From Phycomyces blakesleeanus NRRL 1555(-) (lineage: Eukaryota > Mucoromycota > Mucoromycetes > Mucorales > Phycomycetaceae): 64,000 nucleotides of DNA. Made by a program: the position numbers and the translations under genes. Under the pieces are notes generated by a model. That model searched no databases. It had not been told where the DNA came from and was given only the letters and a program-made list of their open reading frames with translations. Position 1 is the first letter of the stretch, and every line of letters begins with the position of its first letter. Positions 49,508 through 63,046 of this stretch are shown here, one piece after another. The stretch spans positions 1,419,001 through 1,483,000 of the forward strand of contig NW_017265141.1 of assembly GCF_001638985.1 (NCBI RefSeq), written 5' to 3'.

Positions 49508-52447
49508 TTATTTTCCAGGGTTCTCTTGGTTAGATATCATTTCAGAAATATTCTTCTGAAGCAAATGCCAGTCATCCGGCTTTGGATTGGCAATCTATAA
49601 AACAAAGTACAGGATAAATTAATACATGTATACAAACTCTCACTGACATTTTACTTATTTTTATTTTTACCTCTCCAATATCATAAACATAGACACGACC
49701 GTCGCTTGAACCTATCGCGGTCTTCTTGCCTTCTTTATCCCAAGCCAACTTGTTCAATGCCTTGCCAGATCCAACCGGCGTGCTCACAAATGGTTCCTAC
49801 AATACCGTTTAACATATGAACTAAATAAAGAGATGCAATTGACTTACCTCTGTGTCAGCATTCAAATTCCACAGATCAAATTGTCCATGGCCATCTACAG
49901 ATCCAAAAAGAGCAGGGTGTGATGGAGACCACTTTACATCATACACGTAATCATCAGCCTGTTCAAAGGAGTACAGGGGAGTGATAGTAGTAGGTTGTGT
50001 CGATGTCTTTGACACAGACTAAGTGGGAGCCAAATTACAGCCAATTTATGATTATAATATTAGTCTTCCTTTTTTTTTACTGCTTTTCATTTTTCTTCTT
50101 CTTACCTTTGAACGCCAAAGTTTGACTGTCCAGTCAACAGAAGATGTCAAGAAGAGGTCAGAGAAATCAACAGGTCCCACAAGAGGGTGGAATTGCATGC
50201 CAGTAACCATGCCGTGATGTCCTTTATAAGTATCATATTGGTTGATTCCTGCCTTGCTATAAAATTATAAACAATACCCAAGTATACACATATATAGAGT
50301 CGTTTGAGCTTCAATTCATTCGGGTAGCTCAATAGTGCCTTACCTTCCGGCGCGATCGTAACGATTGGCTTGATAAACATTACCCTCCTCGGTTCCTACC
50401 CAGAAGGTAGTGGTTTCATTATCTGGGAATCCTACACATGTCACAGACACTTCATCTGTCTTATTGTGGGCAGGATGAAGCAGCTCAAGATAGTCCTGTC
50501 AGAGTATAAAATCAATACTTGATGGCTTATGTATATATATATATATATATTACGTGGCTTATAGTAAGCTAATTAATATACCTGAGGCTGGGCAAGCATG
50601 TCAAGTTGCCATGAGCAAATAAACCCATCGGTACTACCGGATATAAGATTGTGTGCATTTTGTGTTCCAACCATCTCAAGTGAATAAACAGGATGAGTAT
50701 GTCCTCCTGCAGACAAAGGAGTCTTCAACACAGGAAGGGACTTGGCACGGGTATCCCAGAGTACAATTTGACCGGAATAGGTACCACCGATCACGTAGTT
50801 GGGATGGAATTCACTAAACTTGACACTTAAGACATCCGACTACAAATATATAAAATATACATTAATATCTTTTATTATTATTATTATCATTATTATTATC
50901 GTTATTACCTGTGAGTGGAATACAAATTCAGGGCGTTCTAGCAAATGAAGGTTCCACACAAGCGCAACACCATCTGGCTCGTTTAGTGCCATTGGGTTTT
51001 TGTTATAGGAAGATACGAGTAGCTCGGGGTACTAAATAGCAAAAGAAAGGGTATCAAAGCCAGCAAAAAATGATCAGTTTCATTCCTTGATTTTGGTCGT
51101 ATAGCGTTCACTGTAAGAATAGTTTACTTTGGATGACCAGTCAACATCAGTGACCGATCTGTTCTTGGACCACTTTTCATCCCAGAATTCACAAACGTAT
51201 TTGACTCGCTTTCCTGAACTCTCATCACTTTAAAGGCATTAAAAAAATTACACACACACACAGATAAATATATATATATATATATATTACCATGGTAAAC
51301 TTTTTTTGACAACCATTACCTTTCGACATCGACGCCAAGGGTATAATCTTTCATGAAATCATATTTCTCATTCAGAGCTCTTTCAACAACTTTTGACGAG
51401 GTATCAACAAAATCAAGAAACTCGGGTGTTGACACAATCATTTTGCGTTCTTCTTCAGTCAAATCTATAATAAAATACAGAATTAGATCAAGACCGTGCT
51501 TATATTTCTCCTTCTTGATATATAAATATAAATATAATAGTAATAATAATTAATTTACCTCTGAATTCTTCACTCTTTTCTTGTTCAGCTCGTTTTTTTT
51601 CTTCTTCGATGACTGCCTGACGTTGCCTTTCCTCCTGTTCAAATTCCTCGACAATCTGTCGACGGATCTCTTCTTCTGATAGTTGTGGTGTGTCAAACGA
51701 GCCCTCGGTTGTCTGGATCTCTTTACTATAGACCACATGTTCCTGTCAATCACACCAAGTCAGCCCCCAAAAAAATCATAGATATCAGTACATTCATTGT
51801 TTTCTTACAAGAGGCGGAATGTCAGCAACAAATGCCTGACAATCTGTCAATTCTGCCACATAGTTTGGTGTTGACAGAGATGGCTGTGAAGAGAGAGAGT
51901 GGCGTTGTTCGTTTCTGTACACACAAAAGACATATATAAATATCGATTTTTCATTTCATTTTGTTTTTGATTGTTTATGCATATATATATATGTGTGTGT
52001 ATGTGATGATTGATTAAGACAGCTGATTTTCTTAGAAATAAGATTCTATTTTCTTACGTGCTGATGGGTGTGCCTGGAATAGAATAGCTGAGATTGGCAG
52101 ATTGAGGTCTTGATGAGGCGAAATCTGAACCAGTGTCCGATCCTTGGTCAGATGTAGCCACGGCTGCCGCAGGCGAAGCTGGAGCAGGTGGACGTTCACC
52201 CAACACAAGAGCAACTAGATCATCAATGGCTTTTCTGTTCTTTCCAGCAGTCGAGTTCTTAAGCAAAGACCACAATGTGATCTGGATGAGATTCCTTGGA
52301 CATTAATGTATTTGTCGTTAATGTTACCGAAGTGGTTTGTGTGTGGTTTGACTGAGTCTCCAGAATCGCTCTGCGTTCTTCTCTGGCCCGACGGAGCTCA
52401 GCCAACTTTTGACGCTTCTTTTCTAATTCTTCCTTTCTGCGGTCCAT
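49508..52447 (-). CDS. Cytoplasmic dynein intermediate chain
   Basis: Thirteen exons on the minus strand: 52328-52447, 52058-52257, 51809-51914, 51559-51742, 51320-51464, 51128-51227, 50909-51031, 50582-50839, 50344-50495, 50106-50256, 49848-50018, 49671-49796 and 49508-49594, in frame, 640 residues. The first residues ([20 protein letters not shown]) form the N-terminal helix that binds dynactin p150 and NudE. A Ser/Ala/Pro-rich linker with a light-chain-binding region follows. Then [19 protein letters not shown] opens a seven-bladed WD40 domain (for example [69 protein letters not shown]) that binds the dynein heavy chain. The acceptor of exon 3 was set at gtacag, because the closer tcacag would break the frame. 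Confidence 0.96.
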
Positions 52448-54328
52448 CCTTGAACTTTTCCCAAAGGACAGGCACAAGCTTTGCCCCTTCTGTACGGCTA
52501 TTTTTGTAGGCCGACAACTCACTTTCACGATGTGCTACGTCACTATCCCTTTAACAACGCACCAACGCACTAACAATGGTTTTGTTGTAAAGCAGTGTTT
52601 GTGGAACAGCAAGCTTAGGATTGGGCACATTTTTTTTATAAACATATATATATATATATGCAACTATCTGATAATCTTTATCTCTTGGTCGAAGCTAAAC
52701 TCTTGCAGCTGGGCATATTATGTGAGAGTTTATTGTATATGTATATATAGTGTTGCATACCAAAATCCTCAAATAAAAGATAGACTTTATTTATTTATTG
52801 ATAAGAAAATAAGAAGCTTATGAATTCATGTGCGATCTATAAAAATTCTGAATTTCACCTTTTTTATATAGCACAATAGCCTTTTTGTAGAGATTGTACT
52901 GCAAGTGGTTTTGAGGCCTTATTCATTAGTATTTCTCTCTCTTTATGTTAAATATGGTTTTTTTTCTTGATCACTTACAGTACTGTTTTTGTAATAAACC
53001 AATTCAAAAATTACTTGCGTTCCCTACGAAAATAAAATCAGTTACCAATAATCGAAAGTAATAAGTACTTCTTTACTTGTTTATTTATTTTTTTTAAAAA
53101 AAGAAACTTGAGTATTATTGCTCAAATCAGATATACAGTAAATTCATGCCTCTTCTTTAAAACTCTATATATACATATATATTTTTTAACAAAAGATTTG
53201 TATTAGTTGAAGCACAATATTTGTTGAATGAAAATATGTGTGCCATGTAAAGTAGCTAATCGGCCACTCACCAGCTAAAGAATTCTAATACATGAAGATA
53301 TTATTATGGTTTAATAATAATGATAAAACAAATCGCATAAAATAATACTATCAACTAAATATGCCAATATACTAAATACTACACATTTTACTCTATATGT
53401 ATATAGTTCTTCCACCTTGAAGATTCCTATCAATAACAAAAATACAACATATAGTTAGGAGCGAGTACAAGAAAAAAGGTGGGAGTGCTGAGCACATAAA
53501 AATAGGCCAGTTCTATAAAGAATATTATACTCCAAAGTTATAGTTCTACTTGAGAATATAGCAAACAAAAAAAAAAGGTTCTCAGCTAATTATATCATTT
53601 TCCTTGCTACTTTGGATAAGAGTGTACTAGCAGGTAGGATGTATAAGGATCTGGTCAACAAAACAGGGCACGAAACGCCAATAAAATGATAGCGAAAAGG
53701 TTTCTCCTTAACAGTGCTTACAGTAATTGAAATCAAATACCCCGTATATGAAAATCAGAAATATTCTGTCCTTGCAAGAGAACAGTGAAACAATTCACGG
53801 ACTTTCAACATTTTTTTTTTTTCTAGAATTGTAAGACTTCTAAATATGGAGTATAATTTTTGCGATCGATAACGTTTTTTTTTTTGTAGCCTTAAAATCG
53901 TAGTCCGTGAGCAACTTTCAGAAATGAGAAAATTAACTTCTATTTTCGGATTAACTTACTCTAAAGAAAGTAAAAAAAAAAAAAGCCTATTTAACGTCCG
54001 ACTTTAATCTTTACATTTTTTTAAGGAAAAGCTAAAATAAAAAAATACAATCCAATTGACAGCTGACAAACTCTACTTTATATACTCTCCGCTTAAACGT
54101 CTTAAAGAAATAAAATAAAATTAAAGTTCCTATTAAAATCTTTAGAAAACTGACCACTTGGAAACTCAAGAATTTTGTAGATTTTGTTGCCTTTTTGGTC
54201 GGTGTTTAGAATAATATAATACTCTTTCTATACAATCCAGACAAGAAAAAAAAAGAATAAAAAAAACGCCAAAAATACGCGTCGCGTCAATTATTTGTCT
54301 CTTTTAATCCTATTTTTACTTTTTACCA
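52448..54328. other. Gene-free region between dynein IC and ASF1
   Basis: Divergent promoter space. No exon or tRNA was recognised. T/A palindrome near 53088-53103; poly-T at about 53812-53822 and 53877-53886. Confidence 0.4.
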
Positions 54329-55249
54329 ATGTCACTTGTCAATATCCTCAACATTCAGGTTCTCGACAACCCTTCTTACTTTACAAATCCATTCCAGTTT
54401 GAAATTACTTTTGAATGCAATGCTGAACTTAAAGAAGGTAATTATTTCTTAGCTTTTTTTTTAATTTTATTTTTAAGACGATGATGAATCAGATTTGCTC
54501 ACCTTTGCTCAGATCTTGAATGGAAGATGGTTTATGTTGGCAGTGCGGACGACAAGACCCACGACCAAGTTCTTGATTGTATAATGGTCGGTCCCATTCC
54601 TGTAGGAATCAACAAGTTTATCTTTGCTGTAAGTAGAACAACTGAGTTTTGCGTGATTAGAAGAATAAGTGCTGCGGTTGGTCCTAATTACAATCGAATC
54701 ATTTAGGCCGATGCACCCAAAATCGAGCTGCTGCCTAAGAACAACCTTTTGGAAGTAACAGTCGTTCTCCTGAGCTGTGCTTACAATGACCAAGAATTCG
54801 TTCGTATTGGATATTATGTGAACAATGAATATATGGACGAAGAAATGCGTCTTGAACCTCCCGAGGAAGTCATTGTTGAGAAGTTGCAGAGAAATATTTT
54901 GGCAGACAAGCCAAAGGTTACCAGGTAAAAATAATAATAATATGTATTATCTGGGGATTGACTGTTAGATCAACTTTGTACCAATAACTGGGATTTCTAA
55001 TGATGTATCTATATTTGCCGTTATCTTTTATGTAGATATACTATCAATTGGTAAATATGGACTGCTGAAACGATATGAGAAATATAATATAATATAGTAT
55101 TATATGCTTAAAGTGTTTGGTGGCTAACATTGTGTATGTGTGTGTGTGTGTGTAATTTTTTTTTATAAAGGACTGGTCATGGCGATCCTATTCAGCAAAT
55201 GGTTCAGGATGACACAAGGATCGAACAGGACGACCAGATGATGGACTAA
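54329..55249 (+). CDS. ASF1: Histone H3-H4 chaperone ASF1
   Basis: Exons 54329-54437, 54513-54628, 54707-54924 and 55171-55249, in frame, 173 residues. The conserved core is nearly complete: [92 protein letters not shown] and YYVNNEY. The acidic residues that clamp H3 (including D in [10 protein letters not shown]) are present. The C-terminal tail is short and acidic ([13 protein letters not shown]), like fungal ASF1 but briefer than in budding yeast. It acts in the nucleus in replication-coupled and replication-independent nucleosome assembly. Confidence 0.97.
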
Positions 55250-55947
55250 TAGATGATAATAAAGTGTTCTCGAGCACTTTTTTCTTTATATTTTAGATCA
55301 TCACAAAAACAACGCAGATTGTTTTGTGAAATGATATTTAAAGTCATTCAATCAAATTCCCTTACTTATTGTACACTAGGCAACAACATCGACAACAACA
55401 GCAACAACAACAACAGCAACAGCAACAAAATGAATTATATATTTTGCCTGTATGTCTCCCTATTCTTTATTTTATCTCTTATTAATTTATCACTGTATAT
55501 TCATTGCATATACATGTATACAAACATAAACATGTATATATTTCAAACAACATCAAAAAGAAAGAAAGTGTGACGATGATAATTATCTTTATACACATCC
55601 TGAAAGCAATTGTGTAATGTGTGTAATTTATGTATCAAAAGCACAAGCCAACTATCAAATAATAGTAAAAATAAAATAGAAAAACAGCAACAAAGATAAT
55701 TAATGAAAGATACTACCTAATTATTTTATTCTACATTACAGTTAATACAATCTATAATAGAAAAATAAATATAAGATAAAACGTGAGAGATTAAAATAAC
55801 GTTAAATTTGCGGTGTGCACAGTTCAGGGTTTTCAATAATTAAAGTGTTATCTTTTGTGTCTTTTGATATCTTGACAATTTTCGTGCGCACTAAGATATG
55901 CCTCATTTATGCATAATAGCTAATTTAGTTTTAGAGCCATTTTCAGT
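55250..55947. other. Convergent 3' intergenic region
   Basis: Between ASF1 (+) and the carboxypeptidase (-). A CAA/CAG-rich tract at 55380-55430 is probably in the ASF1 3' flank. No exon. Confidence 0.4.
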
Positions 55948-57031
55948 TTACATATCTTGAAGAGTAAGATTGCTTATCCACTTTGAAATCAAGTCGAATC
56001 CATTTTCTGGCTGGTCGAAAATAGCCTACAAAAGATATATGTACAAGTTAATTCTACCCACTTAATCTTCCAAACTCTTTATTTAGTAATAAAAAATAAA
56101 TAAAATAAGATTACCATGTGACCCGCATTTAGAATTCTTATGAAAGTTAATTTATCAAAAGAGCGAACGTAACCAGCTATCTTTCTGGTATCGCTGTTCC
56201 GCCATACTTCATCCTTTGCCTGTTGGTATTCGTCTTTTCCTGGCCATTCCAGCCCTAGAGAAAGGGCCTTGTTTCCATACCTATCATAATATCCTTCCGG
56301 GTGAATCTTGTATCAATCGCATTCAGATACCCAGAATCGTGCAACCTACCAGTTACACTGCCAATCCATGTCACCTAGTATAATATAACTCCAAACAGAT
56401 TAGGGCACACATATACACATATACACATATATTTATATTTATCTTTCCCCACACACCTGCGAACATTAACACTCGCACGCCTCTTGTCAAGGATTGCGAG
56501 ATATAATGAGAAAAGTCATATACCCTAATAGCCATAACAACAACAACAACAACAACAACAACAACTGATAATCAGATTTACTATCATGTAGTGGCGTATA
56601 GGCTATCGATTTTTGGGGCTTACATGTCAGCTGATAGGACGAAACGTGTTTCCATGGCTGGATTGCAGTGCGAAAATTGGCCAACCTGCGGATCAACGCC
56701 AAGTTCTTGTCTTACATAGTCTTTGTCGGCCCACACTTCCAAACGGTACATCTCTTGGTAGCAATAGTCTGTAGTCTGTCCACATACTCTTCGGATATCA
56801 AAAGGATTAAGCCCTGTATTTTCAAAAGGGTCCAGTTGGGTATGTTTGCAATAAAGCCCGGCCGGATAGCATGTGGCTCGGGATGGATACTTATAACAGA
56901 GATCGGCCAAATATTGACACCGAGCCTTTGTATCTCGCATGGACTTGCATACTTGCTCATCAAAGATGGGTTGATCTAGATTGTGATTATGATTATGATT
57001 ATGATTGTGAATATATGCAAATAGGATTAGA

Positions 57032-57067
<36 letters not shown>

Positions 57068-58171
57068 ATTTTTAATATTTTGGATCATACTTGCAATCAC
57101 TATCATTAGAGCATCCATAATCTTCATAAAATCCAATTTGGGTACTAAAACCTGTCCAACCATTGCCAATCAAGATAGACACCAATTCAATTGGCAAAAG
57201 GTCATTCTCGTGGGCATGTTCATTGTTAGTAGATATAACATCAGCTAATGTTGGAATATAATGACCTCCTAAGCAGAAGGTTTAATGAAAAGATAAAGAG
57301 GTAAAGAGACTATAAGGCAGGGAGGTCAATTACCGTAAGACTCGCCTGCAATATGAAATTGCGTTTTATACTTTGGGAACATGCGAAAGAAGACTTGCAG
57401 AAAAGCATAGACATCTTGGGCAGCCCTGTTTGAACTTGTCACTCTAGATTTACCGTAACTGTATCCTGTGCCTACAGGCTATTTGAAAAGCACATGTTTA
57501 AATGTACTCACGTATTTACATTTCTATAAAAAAATGTGAAAATCATTGTGTAAATTGATATTTACCTGATCAAGAAAAATCAGATTAGCCAGCTTATTCC
57601 AGCTGTGTGGGTTAATATGGGTCCCATTTGCATCGCCATTGATAAGACAAGGCCTGATAATGCATATAGGTTTGTAATAAGAACATGAACCCTTATTTCA
57701 TGATGAAATCCTACCCTATTTCTACCCACGCCCCTGCCATTGAAGAGCAGCCAGGCCCACCATTGAGCCACAATAAGGTAGGGTCTGATGCAGGCGACCC
57801 CTGGGATTCGAAAAACAGAAAGAAGAAGTGGTCGTCTGTATCAAGCACATCGACATAGCCAGAAAACTAAGACGTATTTATATATATTTGTCCGTAGATT
57901 TTTTTTTTAAAAAAAAATAATAGTAATCTTTGGTGTAGAATTATGAGAATACCTGCACTTCACTGCCACAAAGTGCTTGTTGGGTTACTCGGATAGAATA
58001 TCCTTTAAGATGGGTATTGTTCAATATCTGGCTCTTATTGTTTTCACTCAAGGTTAGTTTAAGGAGAGTTGAGGTCAGATTAGGGCCGACTACTCCGAGT
58101 TGGTATAGTGCAATGCCAAGAAACAGGATGCAGGATGCAGTTGAGATGAGTATAGTTGTCCAATGATGCAT
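55948..58171 (-). CDS. Membrane-anchored serine carboxypeptidase (S10 family)
   Basis: Ten exons on the minus strand: 57953-58171, 57715-57866, 57566-57653, 57334-57478, 57101-57268, 56624-56975, 56457-56524, 56350-56374, 56115-56280 and 55948-56025, in frame, 486 residues. Residues about 8-28 form a signal anchor (MHHWTTILISTASCILFLGI). Carboxypeptidase Y landmarks: FSGYVDV, LLWLNGGPGCSSMAGAW, FLDQPVGTGYSYG, FHIAGESYGGHYIP (Ser200), AGDMDWQCNWYGN (Asp401), and NAGHMAIFDQPENGFDLI (His460). The Ser-Asp-His triad is complete. Family members release C-terminal residues in the vacuole. One internal donor (A|gtgatt, end of exon 5) was chosen on frame rather than consensus. The 25-base exon 8 is a microexon carrying the catalytic Asp. 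Confidence 0.94.
57035..57063. repeat. (CT)n microsatellite inside a carboxypeptidase intron
   Basis: About 14 CT units within the intron between exons 5 and 6 of the S10 gene. Confidence 0.9.
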
Positions 58172-58678
58172 CTCAATGTAATTTTTGCTTGTTTGTTTTC
58201 TTGTTTGAGTGTTGCAATAATACTAGTCAATAGTTAGCAATAAATTGGTCTTGTGTGAGAAATGAATATAGAAGACAAGCCACTTTAAAGATAAGATACA
58301 TTTTCTCCTTTTATGAACAGTTGAGATAAGCAGCTGGAAAATTATCCAAAAAGTAAAAAAAAGTAAAAAATAAAAAATTGCTCAAAAACCTATCTCTCAT
58401 ACGGAAATCAGGATCATGGCTTATAAATTTGAAAGGCTATAAAAGTCGTATCTTATCACACGGGAAAAAAAAAGAAAAAAAAAAGTTTTATCGATGTTTG
58501 AACATTAAAGGCACATTTACCCAAATACAAATCTATTATCAATTAAAATAATAATAAAAAAATTAAAAATTAAAAATTGTATAGAAAAAAAATCTATAAA
58601 AGAAAACCAACCAAACCCTTATCATCCTTTACTTGCTCTCTCTCTCTCTCTTACTTACTTACTTTTTATCACCCACAA
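58172..58678. promoter_or_regulatory. Divergent promoter with GATAAG motifs
   Basis: The 507 bases between the carboxypeptidase and GATA-factor starts hold GATAAG at 58290-58295, overlapping GATAC, GATAAG at 58325-58330, and its inverse CTTATC at 58452-58457. These are core sites for fungal GATA factors, so autoregulation of the downstream factor is plausible. Poly-A tracts and (CT)n at 58637-58651 flank the GATA-factor start. Confidence 0.45.
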
Positions 58679-60388
58679 ATGTCTCTCAATCACACACTTG
58701 ACCCTCGTCGAGACTCTCGATCAAATGAAGACACTTCATTGCCGACCACACCCACAGATAATGTATACCCAGCTATCGATATTAAATCCTCAGAAGCTTT
58801 GCCAGCCAATGCAAAGAAAAACGTCCATTGCTGCGCAATTTCAACAGCTCACGACATTTCGCTACCTGAACAATCTGAATCCTCCGAATCAAAGAAAAGC
58901 TGCAGAGATTGCCAGACGCGTTTCTTATTAGCAAACCGGTGCTCAACAAGCACCATACAGTGCCATAACTGTGGTACCAACACCACCCCACTCTGGAGAC
59001 GAAACGAAGAAGGCCAGACTATATGCAACGCATGCGGTCTTTACTACAAACTACACAGCGTTCAACGACCAATTGCAATGAAAAAGACTACAATCAAAAG
59101 ACGCAAACGGTTTATGTTTAGCAACGTACAAAAAAAAGAAAAGGGAAATAATGGGTCCAATCGTCAGCGAAACCAAGGAAAGTCTTCTAGAAGTAATGGA
59201 GCTACTTCTTCTACTTCTACTTCTACAGCTACTACAACTGTACCTACAACTACACCATCTACACTATCCACACCAGTTGCCACCAATAAAGAAGTACCTG
59301 CCGATAACAGCACAAACAGCTGTTCCCATTGCTCCACAGATCAGAACAAATCACGGAGAAAGTCTTCCGGTGCAAACACACAGCTATCTAACTCTCACAA
59401 TAAACGTCAGAAGAGGTCCTTATCAGATCCCAGAGATTTCGAAAGTAATCATTTTATTCCAGCATATTCCCCAAGAATACATCACGTAGACGAAATACCA
59501 TGGAATACACAGAAAGCAAACAGTTATCTACCCAATCTTCGATCTTTGATTGCCGGAGAAGAAGAAATGATTCATCCCCATGGAATTCCCTTTACTTCCA
59601 GTAGCAGCAAAAATATTAATAATGATGATAATGACCATAGAAACAACATTAATACTACTAGTAATAGTAATAATAGTAGTAATAATAATAGCAACAACAA
59701 TAATATCAATGCTTCCGGACTCCCAACATCAGCTATCGCAAACACTCTCATGAGTATGCTACTCGAACCCGCGAGATTTCAACAAGTCATGCAGGCACGA
59801 CGAAATGATCTTCAAAAGGAGGTTGACAGTATCAACGCACTATTATCTCAGTCTTCCAAAGTATTAGAGAGCTTAGATGTTGTCCTATCAAATTCATCAT
59901 CTCCAACCAGCAAAAATACCACAAATTCAACAAATCAAAACACTCGTCGCAATAGCACAGCCGAATCTTTACCTTCCTTATCTCTGTTTCACTCGAAAAC
60001 CCAATCACTCCAAACACAAAATACATCCGCAATTATCAACACATTTCTGGAAGGACAGATAGGCGAAGTATCTGGTAATACCCTAGCCTCTATCCTTGCC
60101 CTTGGTGCTGCCTTGTCTGAACGACAAAACTCAAATAATAATACCCTGTCGCTTTTTCCAAGTTTACACTCCAGAAACACATCTCGTCAACCTGCCACTA
60201 ATAATACTACTAGTCCAGCTTCTGTAAACAACGGCAGTACCGGCAGTAATAGCAATAAATCACCTGCATTTACATCATCTCTTCAAAAACCACTCACCCC
60301 CACCTCCTCACCCTCGACTTCTCCTTATCGTCTTTTCCAACTTGCCCCAATTGGACCCTCAACCCAGCATTACAGATCTTCTTTCTAA
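58679..60388 (+). CDS. GATA zinc-finger transcription factor with C-terminal coiled coil
   Basis: Intronless, 569 residues from [21 protein letters not shown] single fungal-type GATA finger, C95-X2-C98-X17-C116-X2-C119 ([20 protein letters not shown]), is followed by the basic tail [11 protein letters not shown]. Another Cys pair (CRDC at 75-78) lies upstream. Long Ser/Thr/Asn-rich low-complexity regions follow. A helical segment at about 378-402 ([20 protein letters not shown]) could dimerise, as in the Dal80/Gzf3 class of GATA repressors with a C-terminal zipper. That subclass assignment is tentative; AreA-type activators are the alternative. It probably binds GATA sites in nitrogen-related promoters. 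The in-frame extension to 58577 is a Ser/Leu repeat translation. Confidence 0.9.
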   Translation: MSLNHTLDPRRDSRSNEDTSLPTTPTDNVYPAIDIKSSEALPANAKKNVHCCAISTAHDISLPEQSESSESKKSCRDCQTRFLLANRCSTSTIQCHNCGTNTTPLWRRNEEGQTICNACGLYYKLHSVQRPIAMKKTTIKRRKRFMFSNVQKKEKGNNGSNRQRNQGKSSRSNGATSSTSTSTATTTVPTTTPSTLSTPVATNKEVPADNSTNSCSHCSTDQNKSRRKSSGANTQLSNSHNKRQKRSLSDPRDFESNHFIPAYSPRIHHVDEIPWNTQKANSYLPNLRSLIAGEEEMIHPHGIPFTSSSSKNINNDDNDHRNNINTTSNSNNSSNNNSNNNNINASGLPTSAIANTLMSMLLEPARFQQVMQARRNDLQKEVDSINALLSQSSKVLESLDVVLSNSSSPTSKNTTNSTNQNTRRNSTAESLPSLSLFHSKTQSLQTQNTSAIINTFLEGQIGEVSGNTLASILALGAALSERQNSNNNTLSLFPSLHSRNTSRQPATNNTTSPASVNNGSTGSNSNKSPAFTSSLQKPLTPTSSPSTSPYRLFQLAPIGPSTQHYRSSF

Positions 60389-62999
60389 GCATATTTATAT
60401 TTTATATATTTATTTACATTCATTACTTGAATATATTAAAGTAATAAAACCAAAAGTTAATGTTTTACATGTATAAATCGTTCTTCTTTATTTATTTACT
60501 TCTTGTAAACAAGCAAATAATCTTTAAACATGTGTACTCTATTCAACATTTATCAAGCCAAGGTCTGGCCTGAATGTATCTTATTTAATGTGCATGTATA
60601 TACATATATAGATTTCTTATTGTTCAGCGTATATTTATATTTGTTTTTGTTTTTGTTTTATTATTATCAATACTATTTTGTAATCAATATGATTGCCAAG
60701 GTTCTGGCTGTCCACAATGTAAATACTAATAAAGAAATAACAAGATAACAAGATAAGAAAAAGATAAGCCCACCTGTGTCTATCGCTCATTTTCTATCCC
60801 AAAATTTGAAACCATCTTTATTAGGCTCAATATATAGTACACATATAAATACACACACCAGAAAGAGAGATGGAAATAGATAATCACTTTTTGTCTGGAA
60901 TATCTTACTGTGTGCAATGGTACATATCAGGAGATCAAGCTTTCAACAATTGATAAGCCAAAACCTCTTTATTATCACAATTTCTGTTATCGCAACGTCA
61001 AACCCGAACGAGCGCCACAAGCGTGGGAAAACCAAAAAATGTGGGAATCCAAAATCGGAATTGATTAATTTATCAGTGTGGAGTATATGTCAATTTGCGT
61101 TATCCCTTCCAATATCAAATTGATATTATTCTACCAAGATATCTGATTTCTGAGATCCTTTTTCATTTTTACACACAAATGCCTACCATTTATATTAATC
61201 TAATAAATAACCAATAACCGAATCACAGCATTTTACCTTTTGGTACAAACGCTTTTATTATTGTCTACCACAGAATGCCTATAATTTCCTATGCGTATCT
61301 ACCATATAATTCTCTCTCTTTTTCTCCTTGTTGGTTAATAAATGACACCTATCCTGTCTCTGATATGCTTTATCTACTACAACCACTTGCATACCTGTAA
61401 AAGAATCCAAACTGTAGTTAATTTTGCAGAAGCTTGTTTTTCTTCTTTTAATTAGCTTTGTGTTTTATAATCACTCAAGAACAGGAATAAAAAAAAAGAT
61501 GTATTTCCTGGAACAAATATATAATAGTAAAACCATTCAATCATTGAGGATTCATTACCTTCTTTGTATTTAGATTTTTCAAAATATTGGAATTGAGACA
61601 CATGAATTATTGGTTAAAGTTTTTTTTTTTTTTAAAAAAAAAAACCCCCATATCGGACCGGTCGGTACAAATTTAGCCGAGGAGAGCATGATCCTAATAA
61701 AGTAGATACTTGGTATTAGTTGTATCACATAGGTTGAAGAAGATAAGAATGATAGTTATTGGACCACATGAATTAAAGTAAATTTTTCCATCATCATGAT
61801 TTTTTTTAGTAGTATCTATGGTGATATAGACCCAATGCTACTTTATATGCCATTTTCGCTCTCGTTGTTCCGAGCCAAACTGCACACATGTTTCTTTTGA
61901 CTTCTATACTCACCTTATAGTTGATATATTTATAGCTCTAAATGTCTTTTATGATACTCTATTATCTTCCCAGTGGAGGCTCTTTTTGTTTATGACCTTT
62001 TTTTTTCCAGCTACAACCTACAACATATATCACAGAACTTTTACATAGCTTTCTTTATATATATTCCTATTTTTCTTTCATTAAAATATCTGCAGCTTTT
62101 TAGATTTTCCTGGTTAGCAGTTATGTAATAATTTCAATCAAACTGAACAATATTCTACTACCAAATATTCTGTTGTTTGATGTATTTAGATTATCATTGT
62201 ATCAAGAGAGGTATTCCAATGCTAGGCTAACCCAACCAACATTTGTCATGCTTTATATGCTCTCAAAATTTTATCTTCAGCCTCAGATATTGGCTCCTGC
62301 AAAGATTTTTAGATAGCGTTCTTACAGAAAGTTAAACAACTATACTGGGAAACAGTCCTTGGCAATGTGTCTTTTGTTTGTACTAAGTTTTTTTTCTGGA
62401 TCTGTTCATCAATTCCTGTATTCTTTATTTCTTCCAATTATTAGACATAATATACTTGGCCAGTCTAATGGTCACAATGTTATCTACAGGTGTGTCGATT
62501 TCATAGTTCTACGACCAGAAAAAAATCGAGGAGCTTGGGAAGTGGCTGTTCCGGGGTATTTTCCAAGAACGTCATGACAGCTCTGAGATTACTGAGCGAC
62601 CAATTTGTATATTGATCATTAATATTTGGTGTGGACAGACTGAAAAGTGTTAAAAAAAGTTCAAACGACTTTGAATGACTAGTTATCCTTCCATTACCAA
62701 TTGGATTGAGAAAAAAATATGGTTTTGGTGGAAGTCATGGGTCTCAGTGTCCAATTCCTAAGAAAAATCCCCCCGCAAGAAAATATTTTTACCTGATGGA
62801 AGAGAAAGTATAATGAGCACTTGAATTTTACACTGTCAACGTCGACTGTATCTTAAATTGATGAAAGGCGGCAGGTATGTTCTTACATTGCTTTGATCGC
62901 CATAAACTTTCTTAAGTCTCCCGACAGAAATTGAAGACGTGAGTGTACTAGTCTACATTGTGAGGAATATTGATTAAAACTCGAGGAACTTACCATTAG
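60389..62999. other. Gene-free region
   Basis: No recognisable gene. T14A11 at about 61620-61644 is followed by C5. A possible old coding scrap at 62359-62577 (IYRCVDFIVLRPEKNRGAWE) has no family match. The texture is that of a transposon-rich block. Confidence 0.35.
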
Positions 63000-63046
63000 G
63001 GGATAGCCGCTTTTAATAACTTGATTGGTTTTACTGATTGATTTAG

